The position numbers and the translations under genes are program-made. 56,597 nucleotides of DNA from Clostridium lacusfryxellense (GTDB taxonomy: Bacteria; Bacillota; Clostridia; Clostridiales; Clostridiaceae), in NCBI RefSeq assembly GCF_018861735.1, contig NZ_JAHLEB010000032.1, forward strand, positions 1-56,597, written 5' to 3'. The notes below the pieces were generated by a model. The model worked only from the letters and a program-made list of their open reading frames with translations, made no database searches and was not told the origin of the DNA. Shown here in pieces: positions 8,042-17,171 of the stretch; the stretch's first letter is position 1, and the number at the start of each line of letters is the position of its first letter.

Positions 8042-9304
8042 TTATTTTTTTACAGGTACAACAATAGTAGAATTTTTGAAATCGTAAAACATCAACCAAT
8101 GTCCCATTCCATCATTATCTTTTCCCTCAATCCAAGTTACAAAACCAGTTTTACCACCATAAGGCTGATGATTTTTGGAGCGGCTTCCTGGGATTCCATA
8201 AACAATATATTTCATTTTACCACTTGAATCACATTTATATCCTAACATAAAGGATTTATGATTTCTAATGTATGGGAAGTAACAAATCATAGGATAATAG
8301 GCTATAGTATATTTGTTATAGTCGCTTAGGTCATACATATTCTCTAAGTTATGCACCGGCACCTTAAACCATGTACACCACTTAATTTCCTTTGAAAAAT
8401 CTTGTACTTCTTCTAAATCTTCCACTACCGATTTAAAGAAAGTTCCCATATTCCCCTTAGCATATCCATCTTTGTTATAATTATTTTCCTTATTATCACA
8501 TTTTTCTTTTTTATTTTCTTTACATTCATTATCTTTTTTGTCTTCTTTACATTCTTTATGTTTTTTATGTCTATCTATATCAACTTCAAAAATATCTTCT
8601 GTATTATTAATTTCTATCTCTTCTTCTGGTTCACCTGTTACTTTAACGCTTTCATTAGTATGTCTTTGATCTTCTAATTCTAGCTTAATAGCATTGTTTT
8701 CTTCATCAACATTCTCTTTGGCTTCCATAGGTTCAACCTTAACTCTTTCCTTCTTATCTACTATTTTTGAGTTTTCTTGATCACTTTTGACTTTAATTAA
8801 CTCAATACTTTGCTCGTATTCATCAAATTCATTAACTAAATCCTCAGACCTTGTTTCTTTCTTTTCCTTATTTCCATCTGCTACTTTGTAACTTTTCCAA
8901 TCAATCGGTTTGTCTGTTGTTGAAAACCCACTCATTATCGAAATTACATTAACATCTAGAAATTTTACAATTGCAGCTCCAATAATTTTTTCAGCAGCAA
9001 TTCCAGTATCTGCTATATTGTCCATATCATATTCATGGAAAATATCTACCCTACCGTGATCGTCTATGTTCAATTTACCGACTTTTATAATCTTGTTTAC
9101 ATCTTTTTTACCACATATTAAAATCATGTAATAAGGTTGTTTATCCTTTTTTAGATTTTGTACGTAATAAGAAATCTTACATTTACTGTTTTTCATTTCG
9201 AGTTTTGCATAGCCCGAGGGAATTTTGCCAGAGTCTAATGAATACCCTTTTTCGTCTTCCTGCAATATAATAAAATACCTACTATAATTTTTTTTAGGTG
9301 TCAC
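8042..9304 (-). CDS. Two-domain protein with a long charged linker, function unknown (420 aa)
   Basis: The N-terminal domain (about 5-135) and C-terminal domain (about 285-420) flank a low-complexity acidic/lysine-rich linker (about 150-280, including DNECKENKKEKCDNKENN). The C-terminal domain has many aromatic and charged residues (WCTWFKVPVHN, YYPMICYFPYIRNHKSF) and a GYKCDSSGKMKYIVYGIPG stretch. Such architecture recalls clostridial spore or coat-associated proteins located near ksgA, but I cannot name a family with confidence. A GTG start at 9304 follows GGAGG. It lies 77 bases downstream of ksgA in the same direction and ends in a strong terminator. Confidence 0.6.
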   Translation of the reverse strand: MTPKKNYSRYFIILQEDEKGYSLDSGKIPSGYAKLEMKNSKCKISYYVQNLKKDKQPYYMILICGKKDVNKIIKVGKLNIDDHGRVDIFHEYDMDNIADTGIAAEKIIGAAIVKFLDVNVISIMSGFSTTDKPIDWKSYKVADGNKEKKETRSEDLVNEFDEYEQSIELIKVKSDQENSKIVDKKERVKVEPMEAKENVDEENNAIKLELEDQRHTNESVKVTGEPEEEIEINNTEDIFEVDIDRHKKHKECKEDKKDNECKENKKEKCDNKENNYNKDGYAKGNMGTFFKSVVEDLEEVQDFSKEIKWCTWFKVPVHNLENMYDLSDYNKYTIAYYPMICYFPYIRNHKSFMLGYKCDSSGKMKYIVYGIPGSRSKNHQPYGGKTGFVTWIEGKDNDGMGHWLMFYDFKNSTIVVPVKK

Positions 9305-9381
9305 GCTCTTTTACCTCCATATAAAACTTATTCATTATAATATATGAAGGATGTTACAGAATATGAACAACATCTGAAAAT

Positions 9382-10218
9382 TTATTTTGCAAGTCCTATT
9401 TCATCCGAAAGCAAAGCAAACTCCTCTAATGATAAAGTTTCGCCTCTTCTTTTAGGATCTATATTTGCTCTCTCAAAACATTTTAAGAGTTCTTCTTTAG
9501 GAATTCCTATATCTTTAACAGAATTCCATAAGATTTTTCTTCTCATATTAAAAGATTTTCTTACTAAAGAAAAGAATAAGGCCTCATCTTTAACCTTAAC
9601 TTTAGGCTCTTTTAATCTATCTAATCTTATAACCATAGATTCTACCTTTGGCTGTGGTAAAAATGCTGTCGGTGGCACAAGTCGAAGTATTTTCGTGTCA
9701 CAATAGTACTGTACTAATATTGAGAAAGCTCCATAAGCCTTACAATTCGGCTCTGAATCTATCCTTTGCGCAACTTCCTTTTGTATCATTATAGTTAAAG
9801 ATTTGAAATTATAACCACCAGTAAGCAAGTTAACAATTATTGGAGTAGTTAAATAATATGGTAAATTAGCTACTAATTTTACTGACTTTTCATCCCCAAT
9901 TAATTCATTAAAATCTACTTTTAAAGCATCATTATGTATAAGTTCAAAATTATCAAACTCTTTTAGCTCGTCTTCCAGAATCGGCAAAAGTTTATCATCG
10001 AGCTCTATAGCACAAACTCTTTTAGCCCTTCTTAATAGAGCTCTAGTTAATGTTCCAAATCCCGGTCCTATCTCTATAATAAAATCTTCTTCATTAACAT
10101 CCGCTCCATCTACAACATCATCCAGCACAGAGTCATCTATTAAAAAATTTTGGCCTAAACCTTTTTTAAACCTAAATTCATATTTTTTACTAACTTCACT
10201 AATCGTCAAATCCGCCAT
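9382..10218 (-). CDS. rsmA: 16S rRNA (adenine(1518)-N(6)/adenine(1519)-N(6))-dimethyltransferase
   Basis: SAM-dependent enzyme, also called KsgA, that dimethylates two adjacent adenines in the 3' hairpin of 16S rRNA late in 30S assembly. Motifs in order: [11 protein letters not shown] (about 18-28), SAM-binding [15 protein letters not shown] (about 48-62), acidic AIELDDKL, and catalytic [11 protein letters not shown] (about 120-130). The length of 278 aa is normal. Its start lies inside the end of rnmV (20-base overlap), so the two are translationally coupled, as in other Firmicutes. Confidence 0.95.
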   Translation of the reverse strand: MADLTISEVSKKYEFRFKKGLGQNFLIDDSVLDDVVDGADVNEEDFIIEIGPGFGTLTRALLRRAKRVCAIELDDKLLPILEDELKEFDNFELIHNDALKVDFNELIGDEKSVKLVANLPYYLTTPIIVNLLTGGYNFKSLTIMIQKEVAQRIDSEPNCKAYGAFSILVQYYCDTKILRLVPPTAFLPQPKVESMVIRLDRLKEPKVKVKDEALFFSLVRKSFNMRRKILWNSVKDIGIPKEELLKCFERANIDPKRRGETLSLEEFALLSDEIGLAK

Positions 10219-10762
10219 AATTCATCTCCTTGTTTATTTTTTCCAAAGCCTCTATAAATTCTTCTTTTACAATTCCGTAATTGTTAAGTCTTGTTATAAA
10301 TTGCGCAGAATTACCGTATCCTATACCTAATTCATTGCCTAACGCATCTCGCCTTTCCTTTGCTCTAATATTTGCCGTCAATTTAAAAAATATCATATCT
10401 TTGACGTCAAATACTTTTCTTTTCTCTTGAACCTCAAATTTTGCTGCTTCAAGAGCTTTTATTATAGTTTCAGGTGATGCGTTTTCAACACCTATGTTTC
10501 CATTCTTATTTCCTTCTTTTTGCGATATGTAAGCATGCTTGCAATTAGGTACTCTTTTAGTAATTATCTTTCTTATCTTTTCCCCAGCAAAGTCCGGATC
10601 GGTAAATATTATTACACCTCTTCGCTTTTGTGCTTCTCTTATTTTATTAATTACCTTCTCATTAATTCCAAACCCACTTACAGAAATCAGTTCAGCTTCT
10701 ACTGCCCTTTTAACTGCTGTAATATCATCTCTTCCTTCAACAACTATCACTTCTTTAATCAT
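10199..10762 (-). CDS. rnmV: Ribonuclease M5 (5S rRNA maturase)
   Basis: TOPRIM-domain nuclease that trims precursor 5S rRNA to its mature ends in Firmicutes. The acidic TOPRIM motifs are visible: VVEGRDD near the start and [13 protein letters not shown] (about 53-65). At 187 aa it has the usual length, with a C-terminal RNA-binding part. The ATG at 10762 follows TAGGAGGA; an upstream in-frame start would put that site inside the gene. It overlaps ksgA by 20 bases. A 5S gene is present at the right edge of this window. Confidence 0.93.
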   Translation of the reverse strand: MIKEVIVVEGRDDITAVKRAVEAELISVSGFGINEKVINKIREAQKRRGVIIFTDPDFAGEKIRKIITKRVPNCKHAYISQKEGNKNGNIGVENASPETIIKALEAAKFEVQEKRKVFDVKDMIFFKLTANIRAKERRDALGNELGIGYGNSAQFITRLNNYGIVKEEFIEALEKINKEMNYGGFDD

Positions 10763-10940
10763 ATGTTCTCCTCCTAATTGCAAGCTTAATCAAATACCAA
10801 CTACCAAATGTCAACAGCCATACTATACTAAACTAAAGTATTCCCATTATTATATAATTGCAAAAAAATAAGGACATGCCTTAGTATTTTTTTTATCATC
10901 GTATCTATAATACCATTTTACTTATTAATAGTGAACCACA

Positions 10941-10967
10941 AAACAAAAAAAAGGAGCTTATGCTCCT
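10941..10967 (-). terminator. Terminator of the yabE-like gene
   Basis: aggagc-ataa-gctcct on the minus strand is followed by a run of eight T. The hairpin overlaps the stop codon of the yabE-like gene by two bases. Confidence 0.75.
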
Positions 10968-12006
10968 ATTTTAAAACGTAGATATTTACATTTCGAGCTC
11001 CCCAATTCCAGCTTTCACCACTAGAATTATAGTATAAATCTATCTTATTACCCTTAATAGCCCCACCTACATCTTCTGCAATGCCATATCCATATCCCTC
11101 TATATAAAGCTTAGTTCCAAGTGGAATTACTCTAGGATCAACAGCTACAGTACTATAGCCATTAGGGTTTCTTTTTGCGGTTTTACCAGTGGACGTTATT
11201 CCAAAGGCAGGGTCATCTGGGCCTTTCCCAGTGCAATTATAATCAGCAGTATATGCTGTTGCCCTAACCTTAAGTTTCTTAGAATAACTAATATCACCTC
11301 CACGTGACGGTGAATATACACTAGTAGTCCCTAATGCAATTATCTCTTTAACAGGTTGCGATTTAAATTGTTCACTAACTAAATTTCTAGATACCTCTTT
11401 GCCATTTTCATAGACAACAGCTGAAGTTATAACCTTCTGTCCTGCTTTACCCTTTTGAATGACTTTTTTAACACCTTTTTTTAGTTCATCGCTTTTTTTA
11501 ATTTCAGTTGCAAAGTTTATAGCTTTAGTTTCCTTCACATTCTCAGTTTTCACCCTTGTTATATTTACCGTGAGACCTGATTTTAGTGAATCACTTTTTA
11601 ATGGTGTAATCTTGTCTTTATCACTTAATATAATTTTCTCTGCTTTTAGCATAGCATCAACTGTGCCCTCGGCAGTTTGAATATTAAGTTCTTTCCCATC
11701 AACATTTACTTTAACATTTACAGCCTTTTTTATATATATTTTATCTCCGTCTTTTACTTTACTGTCTAGACTCACCGTTATTTGATCTTTTGACCCCAAT
11801 GCTATATTGTTTGTTTCTAGTATTTGAGTAACATTACTTTTTAAAGTTGTAACTTCTATAGATTTACCATCAACAATAACAGATATAGCTTTTTTCATAT
11901 TAAATACAGTCATTGTAATGCATGTTAATATTAGCATTACTACAAAAATCGTCTTGGGTCCGTTTGAAAAATAATTTTTAAAATTATCTCTAGCGTTTTT
12001 CATCAT
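10966..12006 (-). CDS. yabE: YabE-like 3D-domain cell-wall protein (DUF348-DUF348-G5-3D)
   Basis: Exported wall-active protein resembling Bacillus YabE and resuscitation-promoting-factor-like proteins. An N-terminal membrane anchor (about 18-40) is followed by two DUF348 repeats (about 41-85 and 96-140, each with VDGK and TVDAMLKAE-type motifs), a G5 domain (about 150-230) and a C-terminal 3D domain (about 248-345). The 3D domain has its three aspartates in GPDDPAFG, VDPRVIPLGTKLYI and GNKIDLYY. These domains suggest lytic transglycosylase or similar peptidoglycan activity. RBS GGGAGGG precedes ATG ATG. A textbook promoter sits upstream at 12041-12069. Location between tatD and rnmV is conserved. 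Confidence 0.88.
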   Translation of the reverse strand: MMKNARDNFKNYFSNGPKTIFVVMLILTCITMTVFNMKKAISVIVDGKSIEVTTLKSNVTQILETNNIALGSKDQITVSLDSKVKDGDKIYIKKAVNVKVNVDGKELNIQTAEGTVDAMLKAEKIILSDKDKITPLKSDSLKSGLTVNITRVKTENVKETKAINFATEIKKSDELKKGVKKVIQKGKAGQKVITSAVVYENGKEVSRNLVSEQFKSQPVKEIIALGTTSVYSPSRGGDISYSKKLKVRATAYTADYNCTGKGPDDPAFGITSTGKTAKRNPNGYSTVAVDPRVIPLGTKLYIEGYGYGIAEDVGGAIKGNKIDLYYNSSGESWNWGARNVNIYVLK

Positions 12007-12040
12007 AAAGATTCCCTCCCTTAGTCAAGAATACTTGGGT

Positions 12041-12069
12041 ATTATACCTTGAAGCAATTAATATGTCAA
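12041..12069 (-). promoter_or_regulatory. Consensus sigma-A promoter for the yabE-like gene
   Basis: On the minus strand TTGACA (12069-12064), 17 bases, then TATAAT (12046-12041): both hexamers match the consensus perfectly. Transcription should start near 12034, giving a leader of about 28 bases with GGGAGGG. The sequence just upstream (12070-12150) has hairpins atgcat-aatg-atgcat and gtcaaatt.../aatttgac. These lie outside the predicted transcript and could be operator-like. Confidence 0.85.
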
Positions 12070-12258
12070 ATTCTAAGCCTTTCTCTCTTAAATTTGACTG
12101 ATAATGCATCATTATGCATAGATGAAACTAACCCAGTCTTGAGGGTAAACTGGTAAAAATAACAATTACCATTAAAATTATATGTTGGCCAACTAATTTT
12201 AATTACTAATAATGGCATGTAAAATAGTTTCATATATTGGAATAATAACCACTATACA

Positions 12259-13026
12259 CTATTTGGGAATTTTTAGCAATTGTTTTATATTAAAAATCGT
12301 AGCACATTCGATTTCTTCTATGGATTTACCCTTAATTTCTGATATTTTCTCAATTATATACTTAATATAATCAGACTCATTCCTTTTCCCTCTGTTAGGT
12401 ACAGGTGCCATGTATGGACAATCGGTTTCTACAAGTATCCTATCCATTGGCACTTCTTTTGCGACCTCTACTATTTTTTTTGCATTTTTAAAGGTTATAA
12501 CTCCGGTAAACCCTATATAATAACCGAGTTTTAAACATTCACGTGCAAATTCAACACTTCCCGAAAAGCAGTGAATAGTTCCTATTACCTGTGGAAATTC
12601 CTTTAATATTTCCAAAGTATCCATGTGAGCGTCCCTATCATGGATAACCACTGGTAATTTAAGCTGACGCGCTAACTCCATTTGAAGTCTAAATGCTCTC
12701 TTTTGAATTTCTCTATCTGGATTTTCATCATAGAAGTAATCAAGTCCTATCTCCCCAATAGCACGAACTTTATGAAACCGTGTTAAGTCCCTTAGTTCAC
12801 AAATAAGATCATCATTGACAATATCCGCGTATTCTGGGTGCACACCCACTGCTGAATATATAAAGTCATATTTTTTTGATAACTCAACCGACATTCTTGC
12901 ACCTTCAATTGATGCACCACAGTTTAAAACACCTATTACACCTTTATCCTTTAACCCTAAAAGTACATCATCTCTATCTACATTAAAAGCTTCATCATCA
13001 TAATGTGCATGTGAATCAAATATCAT
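12259..13026 (-). CDS. tatD: TatD-family metal-dependent deoxyribonuclease
   Basis: Cytoplasmic TIM-barrel hydrolase with 3'-5' exonuclease activity in characterised members. Metal ligands appear in order: DSHAHYDDEAF at the start, GEIGLDYFYD (about 91-100), VVIHDRDAH (about 125-133), IHCFSGS (about 150-156) and VETDCPYMAP (about 199-208). Its 255 aa is standard. AAAGGA precedes the ATG. It lies between metG and the yabE-like gene, as in Bacillus (yabD), with a DUF445 gene inserted here. Confidence 0.93.
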   Translation of the reverse strand: MIFDSHAHYDDEAFNVDRDDVLLGLKDKGVIGVLNCGASIEGARMSVELSKKYDFIYSAVGVHPEYADIVNDDLICELRDLTRFHKVRAIGEIGLDYFYDENPDREIQKRAFRLQMELARQLKLPVVIHDRDAHMDTLEILKEFPQVIGTIHCFSGSVEFARECLKLGYYIGFTGVITFKNAKKIVEVAKEVPMDRILVETDCPYMAPVPNRGKRNESDYIKYIIEKISEIKGKSIEEIECATIFNIKQLLKIPK

Positions 13027-13061
13027 AATAAATACACCGTCCTTTCTATTTTTAATAATTA

Positions 13062-13106
13062 AATAAGTAAAAGTCGCTCTCTAATCGAAAGTGACTTTTA
13101 CTTATT
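13062..13106. terminator. Inverted repeat between the DUF445 gene and tatD
   Basis: aataagtaaaagtc (13062-13075) pairs with gacttttacttatt (13093-13106) around a 17-base loop region. A/T-rich flanks make it a likely terminator for the DUF445 gene, although the T-run is broken. Confidence 0.65.
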
Positions 13107-13118
13107 AATTATTACAGT

Positions 13119-14636
13119 CTAAAGCGACCCTAATATTGGAGATAATAACCCCATAATTGCACCAAGCAGAGCGCCCAGCCACGTTATAGCTTTAAGTTCT
13201 TTACTTGCAATCTCTAAAATTAGTTTCTCAGAAAATTCTACATCAAATTCATTGATCTTTTCTTCAACTATTTTTGGTATATCTAGTACTTCAATTACAT
13301 CTGATGCCTTATTTTCTATAAATTTATTGTACAAATCGCGAGCTATAGTTGAGATAGATTGAGCTACTTTGTTTTTCTCTCCGCTAAATATTGATCTCAT
13401 CTCTATTTGTAATACTCTATTAATGATTAAATGTACTATTTCTGTAACTTTTATGAGCGTAGATTCACTTTTCACCATAACCTGGATCCGGTTATTTATT
13501 ATCTCTTCTATTACCTTCTTATAATCTAATCCTGTCTTATCTAATATTTCTTCAACAGATGAGTAATTATTAAACTTACCCTCAATAACCGCTATTACAC
13601 TTCTAATAAATTTTTCATCTAAAACGTTTGTTGTGAATACATTTATTAAAGGTTCTATCCCATTATCAAGTCCCTCTTTAGGCAACTCAGAAAGCACACT
13701 TGCTATAGAATTACTTAGCAATTTGTCTATTATATCGTTAACTATTAATGCAATATCATCATGATTTTTTGGTTCATCTAGAAATTCATCTAATCCAATT
13801 ACAACTTTTTCATAAATAGTATCTGTATTCATAAACATAGCTATCATAGGACTTAATTTAGTACTTATTGTTTCCCCAACAATTTCTTTTAATTTTTTAC
13901 TGTTTTTTTCTTCTTTCAACATTTTTTTTATTGCCATAGAAATTTCATATTTTTTGCCGAAAACATATACTTTTAAGCCACTAACTAACCCATTTGGTAT
14001 AACTTCGTCAAATTTCTTATCTAAAACTACCAATTCAGCTAATTTCTCTTTTAACATTTTTTGAATTCCTCTATAAAGCTCATCCGAATCCTTATACTCA
14101 ATAGCCATATTTAGTACTTTATCTTTTATTGTATTATATAATTCACTTTCACAAATGGATGCTGGTTTTACTTTTAGTTCTAACATTAATTGAGAGCTAA
14201 TATACTTAGCAATATTATGAATTATCTCTTTTTCATTTATATATTCCACAAGTAATTTAGAACCATTATCGCTTACATTTTTAGTGAAACTTGAATATTC
14301 ATTTCCAAGCAAAGCTTTTATCTCATGCTCTAATGTAAAATCATTATCTTTTATTGTAGCTACTTTACTTTGTACCCAAGCATCTAATTTCTGGTTCATA
14401 TTTTCACTACATAAAGACCTCAGAATTGTCTCCTTTGTCAAAAGATGTTGACCTATTGACTCACCTACGCTTTTAGCTATCCTAGATTTCTCTTTTGGAA
14501 TAAGCCCTGGGGTGAACGGCACTTTAACATTAAATATTCTAACCTCATTATGAGGCCTAAATAACATTTTTATAGCTAACCAATTTGTTATATATCCAAT
14601 TACAGCCCCAATTAAAGAACCTATGATAAACTTCAT
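13119..14636 (-). CDS. DUF445 family membrane-anchored protein (YheB-like)
   Basis: A 505-aa protein with hydrophobic segments at both ends and a long helical, charged middle. The N-terminal signature is IGAVIGYITNWLAIKMLFRP followed by FTPGLIPKEKSRIAKSVG. The C-terminal hydrophobic tail is ITWLGALLGAIMGLLSPILG. This is the layout of DUF445/YheB proteins, which in spore formers are linked to the spore envelope but have no known biochemical role. The ATG at 14636 follows AAGGAGG; longer forms would place that site in the coding region. It sits between metG and tatD in one direction and may be read from the metG transcript. Confidence 0.85.
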   Translation of the reverse strand: MKFIIGSLIGAVIGYITNWLAIKMLFRPHNEVRIFNVKVPFTPGLIPKEKSRIAKSVGESIGQHLLTKETILRSLCSENMNQKLDAWVQSKVATIKDNDFTLEHEIKALLGNEYSSFTKNVSDNGSKLLVEYINEKEIIHNIAKYISSQLMLELKVKPASICESELYNTIKDKVLNMAIEYKDSDELYRGIQKMLKEKLAELVVLDKKFDEVIPNGLVSGLKVYVFGKKYEISMAIKKMLKEEKNSKKLKEIVGETISTKLSPMIAMFMNTDTIYEKVVIGLDEFLDEPKNHDDIALIVNDIIDKLLSNSIASVLSELPKEGLDNGIEPLINVFTTNVLDEKFIRSVIAVIEGKFNNYSSVEEILDKTGLDYKKVIEEIINNRIQVMVKSESTLIKVTEIVHLIINRVLQIEMRSIFSGEKNKVAQSISTIARDLYNKFIENKASDVIEVLDIPKIVEEKINEFDVEFSEKLILEIASKELKAITWLGALLGAIMGLLSPILGSL

Positions 14637-14722
14637 GTGGTTTCCTCCTTGTAAAAATAATTGATGCTTGCATAAGAACAATATACCTATACAAGCAATT
14701 TATTATCCTCTTTAATATAGTT

Positions 14723-16663
14723 TTATCTTACTGTACTTCCTGTAGGGAGATCACCGTCGATAGATATGGCAAATAGCTTACTATCGTCTTCATTAGCTGC
14801 TGCAATTATCATTCCCTGTGATAATTCGCCTCTTAAAGTAACTGCCTTTAGATTAGCTACTAACACTACATACTTCCCTATCAAGTCTTCTGGTTTATAA
14901 TTTAGAGCGATTCCTGAAATTACTTGTCTTATTTCTCCACCTAAATCCACTTTTAATTTAAGTAGTTTCTTAGATTTTTTCATCGCTACGCATTCTAATA
15001 CTTTAACCACTCTCATATCTATCTTATCAAAATCCTCTATAGAAATCTCTGCTTTAATTGGCTCTATAGTAGGTTTTCGAGTTAATTTTCTTTGCTCCTC
15101 CACAAGCGCATCAAGCTCTTCTATTTTAGCTTCTACGTCTATTCTTGGGAACATTACATCACCTTTATTAACTTTTGTTCCAGCAATTGTACCATCAAAT
15201 GATGCTAAGCTATCCCATGTAACTAGCTGCGTATTTATTTGAGCATTTATTTTACTGCTTGTAGTTGGCAAAAATGCTGATATTAATACAGATGTCATTC
15301 TTAAAGATTCTACTAAATTGTACATTACTGTGCCCAATCTTTCCTTTTGAGATTCATCTTTTCCAAGTACCCATGGAGATGTTTCATCAATATACTTGTT
15401 AGTTCTTCTAATAAGTGTCCAAACATGATCTAGTGCCTCAGGGATTTTTAAATCATCTATAGCTTTTTCTACTTTGCCAGGAACTGCAAGTGCAAGTTCT
15501 ATAAGTTCATTATCAACATCAAATTTTTCTGCTGGAGCTGGAATAACTCCATCAAAGTATTTTTCTACCATTGATACGGTTCTTGATAATAGGTTTCCTA
15601 AATCATTAGCTAAGTCTGAATTTGTTTTCTTTATGAATATTTCATTAGTAAATATTCCATCATTTCCGAATGGTATTTCATGAAGCAAATAATATCTTAC
15701 TGCATCCACTCCAAAATGATTAACTAATATCACTGGATCTACTACATTTCCTTTAGATTTTGACATTTTTACTCCACCATCAAAAAGAAGCCATCCATGA
15801 CCGAATACCTGTTTTGGAAGAGGAAGTTCTAATGCCATAAGCATTATTGGCCAATAAATCGTATGAAATCTTAAGATATCTTTACCTATTAAGTGTACAT
15901 CTGCTGGCCAATATTTATCATAAAGCGTAGTATCTTCACCATTATAGCCAAGAGCTGTTATATAGTTAGACAAAGCATCTACCCATACATATATAACGTG
16001 GCCCGGATCAAATTCTACTGGTATTCCCCAGTTAAATGTTGTTCTTGAAACGCATAAATCTTGAAGACCAGGTCTTAAGAAATTATTTAACATTTCATTT
16101 TTTCTTGATTCTGGTTGAATGAACTCTGGGTGTGTTTCTATATATTCTATAAGCCTATCTGCATATTTAGACATTTTGAAGAAATATGCCTCTTCCTTTG
16201 CTTTCTCTACTGGTCTTCCACAATCAGGGCATTTCCCGTCTACTGCCTGAGTTTCTGTCCAGAAAGATTCACATGGAGTACAATACCAACCTTCATATGC
16301 ACTTTTATATATATCTCCTTGATCATACAGCTGTTTAAATAGTTTTTGAACTGCCTTCTTATGATAATCATCAGTTGTTCTTATAAACTTATCATAACTT
16401 ATGTCCATTATTTTCCACAATTCTTGTATACCTGCCACTATTTTATCTACATACTCTTTTGGAGTAACGCCTTTTTCTTCTGCTATTCTTTGAATCTTTT
16501 GACCATGCTCATCTGTTCCTGCTAAGAACATTACATCATAACCTGTAAGTCTCTTAAATCTAGCAATTGCATCCGCTGATACAGTTGTATATGTATTACC
16601 AATGTGCAAACTTGCTGATGGATAATATATTGGTGTAGTAATGTAAAAAGTTTTTTTATTCAT
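14723..16663 (-). CDS. metG: Methionyl-tRNA synthetase
   Basis: Charges tRNA-Met with methionine in the cytoplasm. Class I features: HIGN (residues about 21-24, the HIGH motif in YPSASLHIGNTYT), a zinc knuckle CTPCES...CPDCGRP (about 128-150), and KMSKSKGN (about 299-306). The C-terminal OB-fold tRNA-binding domain (about 545-646, IDMRVVKVLECVAM) allows dimerisation. Its 646 aa is the normal long form. A Met-specific T-box riboswitch lies upstream (16757-17060), so expression should rise when tRNA-Met is uncharged. Confidence 0.96.
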   Translation of the reverse strand: MNKKTFYITTPIYYPSASLHIGNTYTTVSADAIARFKRLTGYDVMFLAGTDEHGQKIQRIAEEKGVTPKEYVDKIVAGIQELWKIMDISYDKFIRTTDDYHKKAVQKLFKQLYDQGDIYKSAYEGWYCTPCESFWTETQAVDGKCPDCGRPVEKAKEEAYFFKMSKYADRLIEYIETHPEFIQPESRKNEMLNNFLRPGLQDLCVSRTTFNWGIPVEFDPGHVIYVWVDALSNYITALGYNGEDTTLYDKYWPADVHLIGKDILRFHTIYWPIMLMALELPLPKQVFGHGWLLFDGGVKMSKSKGNVVDPVILVNHFGVDAVRYYLLHEIPFGNDGIFTNEIFIKKTNSDLANDLGNLLSRTVSMVEKYFDGVIPAPAEKFDVDNELIELALAVPGKVEKAIDDLKIPEALDHVWTLIRRTNKYIDETSPWVLGKDESQKERLGTVMYNLVESLRMTSVLISAFLPTTSSKINAQINTQLVTWDSLASFDGTIAGTKVNKGDVMFPRIDVEAKIEELDALVEEQRKLTRKPTIEPIKAEISIEDFDKIDMRVVKVLECVAMKKSKKLLKLKVDLGGEIRQVISGIALNYKPEDLIGKYVVLVANLKAVTLRGELSQGMIIAAANEDDSKLFAISIDGDLPTGSTVR

Positions 16664-16740
16664 AGTTTTTTTCCTGCCTCTCGTATTTTAATTTAATGTA
16701 CTTTTTAGACATCTTATCTTAATTATAATAATCTAAGATT

Positions 16741-16758
16741 TTATTTCCCGGGAAATAA
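16741..16758. promoter_or_regulatory. Perfect 18-bp palindrome upstream of metG
   Basis: ttatttcccgggaaataa reads the same on both strands. It lies right after the T-box terminator T-run and about 14 bases upstream of a TATAAT (minus 16727-16722), where the -35 region of a second promoter would be. It may be an operator for T-box-independent transcription; no known regulator is claimed. Confidence 0.45.
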
Positions 16759-17060
16759 AAAAAATCTCTAAACAGAAAAAATATCCTGTTTAGAGACGTA
16801 TTTAACGTTTTACCACTCTAATTTATCCTTACATCACTATAAAGACCTCAATGGGTGACCATTATCACCTGTCAATATAACGGTTGCTCCCGTATTATCC
16901 TACTAATCAAATCCAAAAGTCTATTTAGATAATAATCTTTTAAATTTATAACTTGGATAATCTGCTTAAAGACCATGTTCATAAGTCAACCTGCTACTGA
17001 TTTTCACCGCTCTCAGCTCTCTTTTAACATTTAGGCTTATTACTCTTCTCATCATTGCAT
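16757..17060 (-). ncRNA. T-box riboswitch controlling metG, specifier codon ATG
   Basis: A leader RNA that binds uncharged tRNA and chooses between termination and read-through. Stem I begins with gatgagaagagta (17053-17041) and contains the AGAGAG and GGTGAAAATC-type elements. The specifier loop reads GAAC-ATG-GTC with the ATG at 16976-16974, matching methionine. The T-box sequence is AGAGTGGTAAAACG (16819-16806). The terminator pairs tctctaaacag (16796-16786) with ctgtttagaga (16775-16765) and is followed by eight T. All parts are in the expected order and the downstream gene is metG. Confidence 0.93.
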
Positions 17061-17090
17061 TTATCTTATCAATACATTTATTTCATAATA

Positions 17091-17119
17091 ATTGTATTGC
17101 AAATAAATCACTATGTCAA
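17091..17119 (-). promoter_or_regulatory. Promoter of the T-box/metG transcript
   Basis: On the minus strand TTGACA (17119-17114), 17 bases, TACAAT (17096-17091). This starts transcription near 17084, about 30 bases before stem I. Confidence 0.8.
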
Positions 17120-17171
17120 TATTTTTAGCCAAAAACACTAAAATTATACTTATATTAGTATTTTAAATATT

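Noticed and set aside
12070-12258. c-di-AMP (ydaO) riboswitch before the yabE-like gene
   Set aside because: The conserved ydaO sequences are not present, and the predicted transcription start lies downstream of this stretch.
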